From positions 1 through 45,917 of IMG/VR virus record IMGVR_UViG_3300042392_001178: a stretch of DNA of 45,917 nt; one strand, written 5' to 3'. Positions 21,908-33,800 of the stretch are shown piece by piece (the first letter of the stretch is position 1; each line of letters opens with the position of its first letter). This DNA is from a virus. Position numbers and translations under genes: made by a program. The notes below the pieces were generated by a model. The model was not told the DNA's origin. It made no database searches and was given only the letters and a program-made list of their open reading frames with translations.

Positions 21908-24900
21908 TTATAGAATACTAAATTCTGATCCTCCGTCTTCGGTAAACAAAAGTTCGGGTGGATCAATTGTAGCAGAATACTCGCGAAGCATCAAGCTCTG
22001 CTGAATCCCGCCATCATAGCTGATTGTACTTTGAATTGTCCAAAAATCTGTATTGGCTATGCCAATGTCATCGAATTTTTCAATTGTCACCAAATCGCCA
22101 AGTTGAAGTTGAGGCACTCCAAGAATTTCTACATTCAAGATTCTAACCGGATCTGCAAAATAACCAATAATATGATCTGCAACAATCTGGGCGTAAATTT
22201 TATTGGAAATAAACTCATTGTCAATATCAAGCTCTTTGAGCCTATACTTCCGTATATTAGACTCAATCTCCGCAGAATACGAGGTAACAGTCTCCTTGCT
22301 CTGTTGCGTCACGGTAGGGACGCCAGCGACTCTGAAGAAATTGCTGTCGCCATTTAATGGGTTCGTGCCCTCAAGGACAATGTAATTTGTTTTGGCTCTG
22401 TCCTGAAAGTAATAATACTCAACGCCATCTTCTATGTAAGAAGTAGGGCCGGGATCGTTAGCTGACACAACAATTTGAGCGGAAAAAGCATTAACAGCAT
22501 AGTAATCAATAGTTGCCGTCTCATCAAACAATTCTGTCGTCAAAAACGGATAGTAAACTACCACAGCAGGACTATCACTATAATCGACGTTATAAAATCT
22601 TGCTTCTCTCGCGCGATCTCCCGGCAAATGCCACCCAACTTGCGTACCAAATTGAGCCCTCTGAATATTTGTCAAAGTATTGTTGACAATACTATTATAC
22701 TTAATAATTTCATTATTAATCTTGACATAACCAGATGGAAGCAAGAGGGGATTAGAAGTATTTTTCAATTGAATTGAAGAGCTATTTGGAGTAACATTTG
22801 AAACAACCGAAGTTATCGCAAGAGATTCATTTGACTCAGCAGACCAGAGAGCTCCTGATTCTGATGCGTTAAATGTAGTCTTATTTACCTTCAAGTTTAT
22901 CTTATTCGTCTGAACTTCAGACGTAACAGATCCAGAAATGATATTAACATCATCGGCAAATGTATATTGACTTGTTTGGTATCTACTATTTCCCTCTTGA
23001 TGTAAAGCATTTCTGTATTCATACCTGAAATTTCCATATTCATCAATATAGAACATACCTAAATCAGCAGTTGCAATTGTCAACATGGCATCCCAATATG
23101 TTGAATCTTTTGCATAAAGATATTTAAATGTAGGTATAATAGAGAAAAATGAAACTTCATAATGTTGACGTATTCTTTCCGCGGAAAGTACGTCTGCAAA
23201 ATAAGAGAAGTTAGAAACAAAAGTATCTCCTTGTGTAGAAATAACAAATTCACTTGGAGACGGAACATAGATATTTGTAGGATTAATTGTACCTACAATT
23301 TCTCCATCAAGATAAAACTTCAAACTAGTTGCAGTGGGGATAGTGACATGGATCAAGTGAGACTGGCTAATTGGGACTGGATTTGACACAGTAGAATAGG
23401 AAGTTCCGCTAAAATTAATAGCAGAAAGTCTAAATATCAACTTTGTATTATCTGATACAGACTTTTGGACTTCAACCTTAATACCTCTTTTATCAGAGAC
23501 ACCTTGATACGCCGCTAAAGTATAATAAGTTCCGGCAGAAAGATCGTCTGGATCTCTGACATAGTAAGCTCCAGAAAAACTCGTCCCAGACCCTGCCTCA
23601 TTCCATCTTGCATTATCACTATATTTATACAAAACAAGATCGCCGTTTGGATTATAAGATCCGGTACGGTATACCGAATTAAATGTTTTGATCGCAAGAT
23701 CATCGGATATTCTTTCCGAATCATCTTGAGCGCTAAGGATATCTGAATAGACGATAGAAGAACCAGACTTTCCTAATGATGGGCTTGTATCTAACGCGTA
23801 AACATATTGACATTCGTCAGAAAATGCCATCGTGCCGGTGCTTAAGTTTGAAGCATCAATTTCATTCTGGCCCTCAAAGAATGGTATGAAAAGAACCGGA
23901 TCGTCAAAGAAAATTGTTTCATAAAATTTGTCGTAATAAAATATCTTCCTCGCCGGGAAGCCGCTTGATAACATAATATCTCTAATACTTCTACCAGCAC
24001 ACAGACCTTGGGAAATATATCCCTTAATATTTTCTTCCTGCAAAAATTTTGAATAATCTCTAATTTGAACATCGGCGGTCATAGAAGATGTATCAAAATT
24101 CCAAGTATCAGCATACATTTCTTCAGCTAAAGGAATAATCTCTGTCTGCTGAGTCTTGCTGATTTCATGCTTAAGATAGATAAAAAATTTCGTATCTGGA
24201 TTTACATAATCTCCATAAAGAGTGTTGCCATATGGGTTAAATACAAGATCTGTATTATCAAAACTTATTGATCCATTATTTGCAGCAGTAGCCCCAATAG
24301 GCAAGGAGGCGTCAAAGTTGTCTCTAATCTTATCTATATTAAAAGAGACAACATAATCGCTTAAATCGACTTCCCAGATCGGATTTATAGTATAAATATG
24401 AGCGTAATCATAGGCATTGACAGTTGAAGTTGGAATAATTTTTATAGCGATAATGTCCAGATACTCATTATCTTCTAAGCCAAGATCGGAAGATGTTATA
24501 TATGTATATGATTTATCCTCAAATGTGTCGAATCCCTTTGCTCCTTCAATAATAGTATTGTCACTCTTTGTTATAAAATAATCAAAAGTATAAATTCCGC
24601 CATTCATATATCCAGTAGAAATAAAAATTTTATTACATCTTATTGAATCAAACGACACTTTTACAAAATCTTCTTGGTAATCAAATATACCCGAAAAATC
24701 AGATTGGACTCTTGACATCCAACCGTAATTATCTTCGATATTAGAAAAGACGTTATCATCAAATACTGGATTAACAACATAAGAATAATTATTAGTTTTA
24801 ATTGTTCTTCCCAAATAATTTTGCATATTTGCAAATGCATAAAGATATGTTTCTTCTTGAATACCGTCAATAATGCACTCGGCATTGTAATAGTTATCTG

Positions 24901-27451
24901 ATGTAGACGCATTCAGTGTAGCTTCATTTTCAATAGAATAATATAAACTATCTATATCATCTTGATTAAAAGCATAATCAAATACAGCAAACTCAGAAAT
25001 CTTTCCCGTCAATAACTGGTATCCGGATTCTCCACTAATACCGCTATCATAGCCACCACCAAAAACTAGATAAGGAGTGTTCCCTGTTACTATATCTCTC
25101 ATAACAAAATTCGATGGTAATGTTATATATGCGTTTTCTTCGCCATCAATAAACAAAGAAAGTCTAGTACCATTTTTAATTATGGCGATATGATTCATCT
25201 GTCCATAAGTTAGCGGATCTGGAGTAGAGTCCAATATGTATTGGGTGCCAGCGGTATTGAAGACCCTAACTCTTAAAAGCTCTTGATCTCCGAAAAGAAA
25301 AGACGTAATTTTGATAGCAGTATTTCTAGCGTTGTTGCCAAGCCAAAAAATAGTTTGGTTGGAAGCAGGAAAGCTAACTTTATCAAATAAAAATGAATAT
25401 GTAAAATTTGATTGATTATTTAATGTTTGAAATTGCGCAGTTTTATTTAATGGTAAAGCTGTTGATGCATAGCAATATTCTGCACTATTAAAATAATGAG
25501 ATCCAATAATATAGTTATAACCATAGGCTGCAAAATAATACGCCATCAATTTAGGATCATATGGAGCGATTCCATAAAGCTCAAACATTGAAAATGATAT
25601 CAATCCAACGCTGGTTGCATTTTCAGTTCGAAATATTGGATCATCAATATATACAGACAGTATAGTGGATACTGGATTAGTAGTATTTATAGGCTCAAAC
25701 TCTCCCATATTATATATAGTAAATGTATTATAATCTGCTTGAAATCTATAGTAATTACTATCATTCAAATAAGTGCTGTTTACACCACCAGCTAGCGTAG
25801 TTATCCCATCCACAACCTTATATATTGCAATACTATTTGTACTAGTACTTTGCAAACCACGACAATATATGTAATTATTTTCATCTATATATCTCACAAT
25901 CGCGCCATTACCCTCTAGTTCGGGCTGACGCCAATCTACAAAGTGATCTAGACATCTCAGATTTGTAGTTACATATGCGGGGTTTGTTTCAAAAAAGTCT
26001 GCTCCACCAGCCCACCAGATAGCCCCCTCGTATGCAGCATCAGGGACAGAATAGGCACGACCCGTATATATATTTGTCTTATACGAAGGACGCCACGAAT
26101 AATACTCCATATCTTGATTATAACTATCAGAGCCCGTAGAGTTAAAGTTGCCAATATCTTTTATAATACTAAAACTATGCACACCGCTTTGAGGAGCAAG
26201 AGCTCTTAGTGGAGTGTCTATTTCGTAATAATTGTATCGATATCTTCTCAAAGTAAATGTATTTGCACTAGTCACTGTATTTACATACAAAATCTCATTT
26301 GGATTAACTGTAGCCCAAACAGCGCTATTAAAATACTGCAGAGTCGGGAGGACTCCAGTTGTATTTAACACTAGAGGATCTCCGACAGACAGACCGTGAT
26401 TAGCGCAAGTGAAAATTGCTGCTGCTGTAAAAGGAGACGGAGTTAATTCAATCGTACAAACCTTAGTCCCAATAGGATCTCTCTCAAACATATCGACCAG
26501 TCGATTTTCTTCAATAATCTCAATAGCCTTGTCAGTAATTGATCTTGACTGAAAAGTAGTACCAAAATCAGAGGTATAAACAGGAGCTCCAGCGGTGCTC
26601 GCTCCATAAGCAATATCAAGACCAAGCGCCCCATGATCTTTTACCCTATGTCCGCCGTAGGTTTGGCTAGTTCCCTTGTGAACAGCATAAACATACTTAG
26701 TACTAGACGATCCGGTTGTAGCAACACGTCCCTCCAAACTATTTAATACAGCATTAGAGGCGCTAGTATTGAGGTTGAAGGTTGTAGTAGTAGCATTTTG
26801 CACATAATAAACAGTCAATGGAGAATCGACAGTCATAGTAAGTCCACTTGGACTAGGGCTACTAAAACTTTTTACAACAACAGCATCTCCATTACTGTAG
26901 CCATGAGCACCGGAAGTTGTGAAAACCGCTGGATTTGCAATACTAATGGTGACTGGTATGCCAGTGGCCCCAGAAGTTCCGGCCACTGAAACACGACTGC
27001 CAAGATCTCCTGCCAAGGCATTTGCTCTTGACGTATTAAGATAAAAATAATGTGCGCTAGCTCCTCCGGCTGGATTTTGCACATAATAAGTATATTTTGT
27101 TTTCAGATCTCCAACACCTATTTCACTAGGCATAGAGCCATCACTGCTAAAGCAAATCGCTGCACCCGCAGAAAGACCATGAGATGGCATTTGAACAATA
27201 ATCTTTCCAGCGCCATCGTTGGCTAGGAGGCAATTTCTCGTTTGAGTAGAAACATTGTAATCAGTCTTATCAAATCTTACATAAACATTCGGACTTCTAT
27301 CAAGAATCTGCTTGTTATAAGTATGACTGCTTGTATAAGTTTTGACATTCTCAAGATAACGAATATCAGACATCCACGCCTTCACAACCGGCTTTACATT
27401 CTGACTATCACTCTGAATCTCTTCTCCAAGATCCTCTGAAATAGGGATCAT
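21908..27451 (-). CDS. Giant tail protein with LamG-type lectin repeats
   Basis: This 1847-residue protein lies directly after the distal tail gene, where phages encode tail-hub, spike or minor tail proteins. It is beta-rich with two regions resembling LamG/concanavalin-like folds: one with NHIAIIKNGTRLSLFIDGEEN (about 750-830) and another with IHVTIPTATSLKFYLDGEIVG (about 1330-1400). Such folds often bind sugars on the host surface. The N-terminal part contains two duplicated stretches with NLNTS/YLNTS and YYVQNA. The C-terminal part resembles phage tail-hub domains by position. It probably mediates adsorption. ATG 27451 overlaps the preceding gene by four bases. Confidence 0.7.
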   Translation of the reverse strand: MIPISEDLGEEIQSDSQNVKPVVKAWMSDIRYLENVKTYTSSHTYNKQILDRSPNVYVRFDKTDYNVSTQTRNCLLANDGAGKIIVQMPSHGLSAGAAICFSSDGSMPSEIGVGDLKTKYTYYVQNPAGGASAHYFYLNTSRANALAGDLGSRVSVAGTSGATGIPVTISIANPAVFTTSGAHGYSNGDAVVVKSFSSPSPSGLTMTVDSPLTVYYVQNATTTTFNLNTSASNAVLNSLEGRVATTGSSSTKYVYAVHKGTSQTYGGHRVKDHGALGLDIAYGASTAGAPVYTSDFGTTFQSRSITDKAIEIIEENRLVDMFERDPIGTKVCTIELTPSPFTAAAIFTCANHGLSVGDPLVLNTTGVLPTLQYFNSAVWATVNPNEILYVNTVTSANTFTLRRYRYNYYEIDTPLRALAPQSGVHSFSIIKDIGNFNSTGSDSYNQDMEYYSWRPSYKTNIYTGRAYSVPDAAYEGAIWWAGGADFFETNPAYVTTNLRCLDHFVDWRQPELEGNGAIVRYIDENNYIYCRGLQSTSTNSIAIYKVVDGITTLAGGVNSTYLNDSNYYRFQADYNTFTIYNMGEFEPINTTNPVSTILSVYIDDPIFRTENATSVGLISFSMFELYGIAPYDPKLMAYYFAAYGYNYIIGSHYFNSAEYCYASTALPLNKTAQFQTLNNQSNFTYSFLFDKVSFPASNQTIFWLGNNARNTAIKITSFLFGDQELLRVRVFNTAGTQYILDSTPDPLTYGQMNHIAIIKNGTRLSLFIDGEENAYITLPSNFVMRDIVTGNTPYLVFGGGYDSGISGESGYQLLTGKISEFAVFDYAFNQDDIDSLYYSIENEATLNASTSDNYYNAECIIDGIQEETYLYAFANMQNYLGRTIKTNNYSYVVNPVFDDNVFSNIEDNYGWMSRVQSDFSGIFDYQEDFVKVSFDSIRCNKIFISTGYMNGGIYTFDYFITKSDNTIIEGAKGFDTFEDKSYTYITSSDLGLEDNEYLDIIAIKIIPTSTVNAYDYAHIYTINPIWEVDLSDYVVSFNIDKIRDNFDASLPIGATAANNGSISFDNTDLVFNPYGNTLYGDYVNPDTKFFIYLKHEISKTQQTEIIPLAEEMYADTWNFDTSSMTADVQIRDYSKFLQEENIKGYISQGLCAGRSIRDIMLSSGFPARKIFYYDKFYETIFFDDPVLFIPFFEGQNEIDASNLSTGTMAFSDECQYVYALDTSPSLGKSGSSIVYSDILSAQDDSERISDDLAIKTFNSVYRTGSYNPNGDLVLYKYSDNARWNEAGSGTSFSGAYYVRDPDDLSAGTYYTLAAYQGVSDKRGIKVEVQKSVSDNTKLIFRLSAINFSGTSYSTVSNPVPISQSHLIHVTIPTATSLKFYLDGEIVGTINPTNIYVPSPSEFVISTQGDTFVSNFSYFADVLSAERIRQHYEVSFFSIIPTFKYLYAKDSTYWDAMLTIATADLGMFYIDEYGNFRYEYRNALHQEGNSRYQTSQYTFADDVNIISGSVTSEVQTNKINLKVNKTTFNASESGALWSAESNESLAITSVVSNVTPNSSSIQLKNTSNPLLLPSGYVKINNEIIKYNSIVNNTLTNIQRAQFGTQVGWHLPGDRAREARFYNVDYSDSPAVVVYYPFLTTELFDETATIDYYAVNAFSAQIVVSANDPGPTSYIEDGVEYYYFQDRAKTNYIVLEGTNPLNGDSNFFRVAGVPTVTQQSKETVTSYSAEIESNIRKYRLKELDIDNEFISNKIYAQIVADHIIGYFADPVRILNVEILGVPQLQLGDLVTIEKFDDIGIANTDFWTIQSTISYDGGIQQSLMLREYSATIDPPELLFTEDGGSEFSIL

Positions 27452-27864
27452 GACTCTTCAAACTCCACAGAAAGCTCCCAAATAAAATTGCCGGACTGAG
27501 GATCTCTCCTCACCAGCGTTTCTTGATAAGAGTTGACGAAAACAGTAAACTCCTCCCACTTCCCATTTTGATAGAAAAACCTCAAAATGTGTGAGCCTTC
27601 TGTGTCGCCAAAAAGATCAAGCATAGTAGCCCTAGAGGCATAACCGTCAATATTGCAGAGATCATCATCAGCGAGATACGTCCAACTAGTAGAAAACGTA
27701 TGCTTCACAGCTTTGGTATAACGCTTACGAGTCCCATTGGCAAGTTCTGTAGTAGTGAATCTTTCATCGCGAGAACGCTGAATCGGAGCCCGTCCCTGAT
27801 CTGTGAGGGGAACATTATCGATCCAAATTGCTGCGGGGAAAAATAGTGTATTACCTGAAGTCAT
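27448..27864 (-). CDS. Distal tail / minor tail protein
   Basis: This 138-residue protein is between tape measure and the giant tail protein, the normal place of the distal tail protein. It has a beta-sandwich pattern (NTLFFPAAIWIDNVPL, KRYTKAVKHTFSTSWTYL, HILRFFYQNGKWEEFTVFV, FIWELSVEFEES). It overlaps by ATGA on both sides. I infer it forms part of the baseplate that closes the tail tube; its exact class is not certain. Confidence 0.65.
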   Translation of the reverse strand: MTSGNTLFFPAAIWIDNVPLTDQGRAPIQRSRDERFTTTELANGTRKRYTKAVKHTFSTSWTYLADDDLCNIDGYASRATMLDLFGDTEGSHILRFFYQNGKWEEFTVFVNSYQETLVRRDPQSGNFIWELSVEFEES

Positions 27865-30800
27865 CGTAACCTGTACCTGTCATTATAAGATGATACCACT
27901 CTTTTCTGCTGTCCTTCAATCTTTCTTTGGCGGGGAACAGTTTTCATATTATATTTGCTAGCCATAGAAGCAAACCATTCTTCTTCACCAATAAAGGTGT
28001 CAACATTGATATAAACGTCCCCGCCCATACCTGAAGCATATTCTGCGCTAGACCCTGACGCTCCACGACTAGTAAACATCCCACCAGAAGCTGCTTTAAT
28101 CGCAGCTCCTGATGCCATCTTCACCCCAAGCCTAGAAGCAGCAGCAGACAAGTAGCCCAAGTTTGACGCACGATATTTCGGGTCTGTGGTGATAACGTAT
28201 TCATCGAAGCCACCTTCGCCAATATTGGCAATAATGCCATCTTTCTGCGCTTTAACCAAGCCACCAGAAGCATAGCCAGCGTGGACCCACTCGTTACCAG
28301 ACCAATAAAATGTTCCAAACTGAGTCACTCTAGTTTGCGTATTCAGCCCTAAGACATCTTCGCCTCTACCGAGTTGCATAATTTCTTCCAGACCCAACAT
28401 ACCGCCGCCATTTGCCTTCAAAAATTTCTCAAGAGCCTTAAATTTATTCAACGCTTTCGCCGTGTCAACATCAATCACAATAGTTTTCCCACCGGGAAGA
28501 GTTACGACAGCATATCCAAGTTCATTGATTTTATTTACATATAATTGAGCAGCAGCTGTTCCGGGTTTAATGTTTCTTTCTGTCATAGCGTCAAGAACTT
28601 CTTGAGCTGATTTAAAACTTTCTTCAGTTGTAGTCATTAATCTACCATTTTGATCAATCAAAGTTTTGGTAGTATTTCCATTCTTATCTACAAGGAACTT
28701 AGCAGTTTGCCCAAACGAATTAACAATTTTACCGTTTATCTCAAACCAATGCTCGCCTTCTTGAGTCTTATAATATTTAACCTCTTCAGTAGTTTTTTTG
28801 ATTGCGCCAAATTGCTTATTCTGGAATGAGTAAGCAGAACTTGCTAAATCAAAATTATATTTTTCGTATTCCTGATGTCTTTTATCGAGGTTCTCCTTCC
28901 ACATTTTTGTGATACCAGTATTATATTGGTCCTCAAGCATATAGTTGTTGCTTCTCAACGCTTGCTCAGCCTCCTTTGCAGTCATAAACGCTCCAGTTTC
29001 ACGCCCAAGATCTACAATTCTCTGCTTCATCGCCTTCTCATATAAAGGATTATCTTTATTTCTAGCGTCCCCCAAGGCTATTTGAGCTTTGAGCACATTG
29101 ATTATAGCGAGCTCCTCTTCGTTAGCAGCTTGTGCATTTGCTTTAGAATATTTAGACTGACTAGTCTCAAGCTCACTGGGCGGAGCCGGAGCTCCATCAG
29201 GAGTAGCGCCATCACCGCCACCAGTGCCATCACCGCCACCGCCACCGCCACCACCACCGCCACCGCTCTTGCTAAGCTCTGCTTTAATAGCAGCAAGGGC
29301 ATCAGTGCTAACAAAACCGGCAACCCAATCAAGAACAGCATCTTCGCCAGACTTCCTGAACTCATTAACTATCTCAGAATTCGACTTCCTGAACACTTCA
29401 GCAAACACATCCATAGCGCCTTGCGCATACTCCGGCCAAGCAGCGCCAACATTACTTAAAACTTGATTAATGCGATCCATAGCAGACTGCATCTCACCGA
29501 CAGTAAGCGGAGTCATCTCCAATATTTGATCAAGATAAGCTTCCAAGATTTTCTTCTGAATATCAAATCTCTCTTTAGCAGCATCTTTCTCTAAATTGAT
29601 TAGATCTTTTAAGTTATCTCTGGTTTCCTTAAGTAAATCTTTAGCTCTTGAATCTTCAATATCAGTGAGGTCTTTGGCGTATGCTTCTTTATTAACTCGC
29701 TCCTGAATATCAAGCATTCTCGCGTCATTATATCTTCCTTCATAAATAGCAAGGGCTTTTTCTTTTTGATAATTTTGATTGTCAATATTTCTCTTAGCAA
29801 GAAGATCACGCTTCTTGGAAAGATATTCCTCGGTCTTATAGAGCTTCTCTTCGGCTTTTTCTTGGTCTTCAATAGCCTTAATTCTGTCATCATAAACTTT
29901 TAATGCTGCCTCATGAGTTTTCTCTAGTGCATCAGTAGCGCTCTTTCTGATTTTATCAAGCTCTTTTTCAAGAACAGAAACGACCTTATCAGTCCACTTT
30001 TTGACCCAACTTTCACCATCAGCAGCGTCACCAGCTCCAGAGTTAATTGCTTCACCAAGAGTCTCGCCTACTTCGCCACCAGCCTTCTTCGCCTCTTTCT
30101 TCGCTGGGCCTGTAGTTCCCGGACCAAATACACCGCCAAGTCCGGTTCTAAGTTTATCATCCAACATCCCGACAATGCCGGTATCAGAAAAAGCCTCCAC
30201 CGCTTCTGCAGCGCCCTTGATACTATTGCCAACAAAAGGAATTTTAGACATTAAGCCTAGAATAGTAGAAAGCGCCTGAGCTATACCCTTTACCACAATA
30301 TCAAAAGCTATCAAAACAGGTCTAGCCCACTCATAAACTGTAGCCAGAGCAAACATAAACGCCTGTGACCACTCTCCCTTGAAAAGGGCTGCAATAAAAC
30401 CGACAGTATTCTTTACTATATACGCCGTTCTTTCAAAGAACGGCCAAATAAACCCAATAACAGTGCCGACAAAATCTATAGCCGAAGCAATACCCTCAAA
30501 GACTGTACCGATAATTCCACCAATACCCTCAAAAGCGCTTGCTGCCCCTGCGCCCTCTTCCGCCCCAGAGCCAAGCTGGCCAAAAATGCCCATCATCTTT
30601 TCAAAAACGCCAGCAAAAGTTTCTTTCAATCTTCCAAAAGCAGCCTTTATAGCATCAATTCCAGGCTGGATCTTAGCCATAACAGCTTCCCAGTTTGTCT
30701 TCATGCCCTTAAACATCATGACAACAAAAGCAATTGCTCCTGCGACAATAGTTAAGATAACTGTGATCTTATTAAATCTAAGAAGCAAAGTCAGAATTTT

Positions 30801-33800
30801 ACCAATAGGCCCACCACCAATTTTAACAGCGCCAGTAAACTTCCCAAACATGACTCCAAGATTACCGAAAATCTTGCCGAATTTACCGTAACTCGCCATG
30901 ACAGCCAGATTGGCAGCATCGCCTCCAAGACCGCCTTTGCGCCCCTTCGTAAACGCTCCAGCAGTAGCAGCAAATCCTCCAGAAACAGCCTGACCGGCTG
31001 ACGAAAGTTTTGCTGCCTTAGCCATCTTTTTAAGCTTTTCTGTTGTTTTACCAGCAGCATTGCCAATAGGAGAAAAGAATGTAGTACTAGCAGATAACCA
31101 CAAAGACTTGAAGATGGCGCTCGTCTTATCCGCAGCGCCCGCAGCAATAAGCGGAGTCTTAACCGCAGGCGGAATAGGAGGAACAGGAGGTTGCGCAGCT
31201 TGCGCAATCTGTGCAAGCCTAGCCGCTTCCCTCGCCCTTATTGCATTAACCATAGCAACCTGACCAGCGCTAGCGCCAGCAACAGCGGTAGGAGCACTTG
31301 ATGCCGCTGTAGGACCCAAAACTTTTCTTACATTCTGAATATTTTGCGCAGAAGCAGCTCTGCTGGCAACCGCCGCTTGCGCAGCAGAAGCCTTGTTAGC
31401 AGCCGCTGCATCCTTTGCCCTCTGTGCAGCCACAGCGCTAGCTGTACTTTTTTCTGCTCTAACTGCGTTATACTTACGCAAATTATCTTGATTTCTTTGA
31501 GCATTAGCTCTAACTTTTTCTGCAGCTTTTTGCCTAGCAAGATGCTCTTTAAGATACGCGTCTGCTTCTGCTGCAGCTGCAAACTTTCCATTCTTCGTAT
31601 ACGCCCCGCCAAACTTAGCTCCAGTAGGCTTGAACCCTCCGCTTTGAAGAATTTTCTTGTTATTCTCATCAATTTTTCTTCTAGCTTGTTGCATTTGTTG
31701 AAGTGGAGTCATGGCAGCAGCTGCATTTTTTTTCGACGCTGCTTGTGTAGCGGCAACTTGAGAGGCTACCGCCTTCTTCGACGCTGCTTCCGTAGCAGTA
31801 GCCTGAGTGGCTACCGCCGTCGTAGTCCCTTGATGAGCAGCAGCTTCCCTTGCCTCTGCAGCAGCAAGCCTATTTGAAGCGACTGTCAAATTATCTTTTG
31901 CAGTAGTAAGAGCTCCGGTAGCAGCAGTCTCCGGCCCCAAAGAGCCGGTCTTGGCAGCACCCCCAGCAGCCGAAACAGCCTTCTCAGCCGAAGTGGGCAT
32001 ACCAAGGGCATATCTAAATCTATCTTTGAGCCCGTGTACTGCAGTAAATTTATTACCAGTCTGAACAGCAGTACTCTGACCCGCCCCTATCGATCCTATA
32101 GCCCTACCAGCGGTAAAGTTTGGAGCCAACTTAGGCAAAGCTCGCAATGCCACACTGCCTAAAGTAACAAATGCGTGTTGCATTTGTGCAAGGATTATCA
32201 TTATAGGAGCCAACGCTGCAAGAAACACTGCTGCACCGACAATCGAAAGCTGGATAGAATTAGGTAACTTATTAAAGAGATCTAAAATCTTCATAACAAT
32301 CTCCCCCACTCTGATGAGTGCGGGAGCTATAGCTGCTCCAAGCCCTACCTTGAAATCATCAAAACTAGCCTTAAGCCTTTTAATACCAGTAGTAGGATCT
32401 TTCTTAATTTCCTCAAGAGCTCTATTATATCTATCCATCGGCTTCAATGCTGCACCAGCAAATTCACCTGACGCAACAAGACCTCTGGCATAATCGGAGG
32501 TCATCTCAGAAGCCCCCCGGCCTGTTCTTTCAAGCTTTTCGAGCTCTTGTCTGCCGATATTTACATCTTGAAAAAATGATTGCATTCTCGCTGTTTGACG
32601 CAATCCGAAAAGTTCACCAAGGGCTTTGCTTGCTTGTTCGGCGCTCATTTCACTTAGATTTTTAGCTAAAGCCATAACCTCGATATCCGCTTTTTTAACA
32701 TTCCCCCCAGCATCAAAGAATGAAAAGCCCATCTTCTTGATAAGTTCTGCAGAGTCTTTGGTAGGCGAAACAAGTCTTTGTAAAGCGAACTTCAAACCGT
32801 GAGCAGCTTCAGTAGCAGGAATACCACGCTTATACATACCAGCCAAAGCAGCGGCAACGCCACCGGCGCTGAACCCCATCTTCTCCATGACAGGAGCAAC
32901 TTCCGGGAATGCTGCAGCAAGATCTTTAAGCTGCAAGGAAGTCTCATCAGCCACAGCACTCATCTGAGCCATAAGATCTCTAGTCTTTTCAAGCCCCCCA
33001 GTATCAACTTCGCCATCAACGAAAATAGCATTCATAGTCCTGAAAAACTGCATAGCTGTATCTGTATCAACTTCTCCAACCATACCAATTTCACTTACAG
33101 CTCTAGAGAAACTCTTAATACCCTGTTCACTATCAATACCAAGAGCAGCGACATCTTTGAAAAGACCAGTAGAGGCCTTCCTGCTAACACCAAACTCTCT
33201 AGACATCTCTCTAATGCCATCGGCGCCATTTACTAGAGAATCATAAAAGGCATCAGCGTCTTCTTTCGATTTGCCGAATCCGAACTCAGTAACCTTCTGC
33301 AACTGAATCATCTCAGACTGAACCGCCATAAAAGATCTAACAGCCATCGTACCCAAGCCAACAATGGGCAGGGTAATACCTTCGGCCATCTGACGGCCAA
33401 CCCACTGCATATCCTTAGCTTGACTCCGGAACTGAAGGGCCACAGCCGTAAGGTTTTCCCTAACAACGCCAAGGCTAAGTTTAAGCTTTTGAGAATTATT
33501 TAACGCCTGCATAAAAGCAGGAGGTCCACCATCAATTGCCCTCAAACTTGCGGCAGTTGCAATACCCACCTTAGAGGTATCATGCATATCTTGTCTAAAT
33601 CTGCGGATATTTTGAATAGCCATACCGAAATTTTTCGGCTGAGCCATAACGGCGTGCCCAACTGTGTCAAGTCTATCTTTATAGGCTTTCATTGCCTTAA
33701 GATCTTGTTGATTTCCTACAAAACCAATACCCTTAGACTTCTGAACCTTAGCCATTTCAGCATTAAGCTTATTAACCTGAGCAGTTATTTTTTCTATAGA

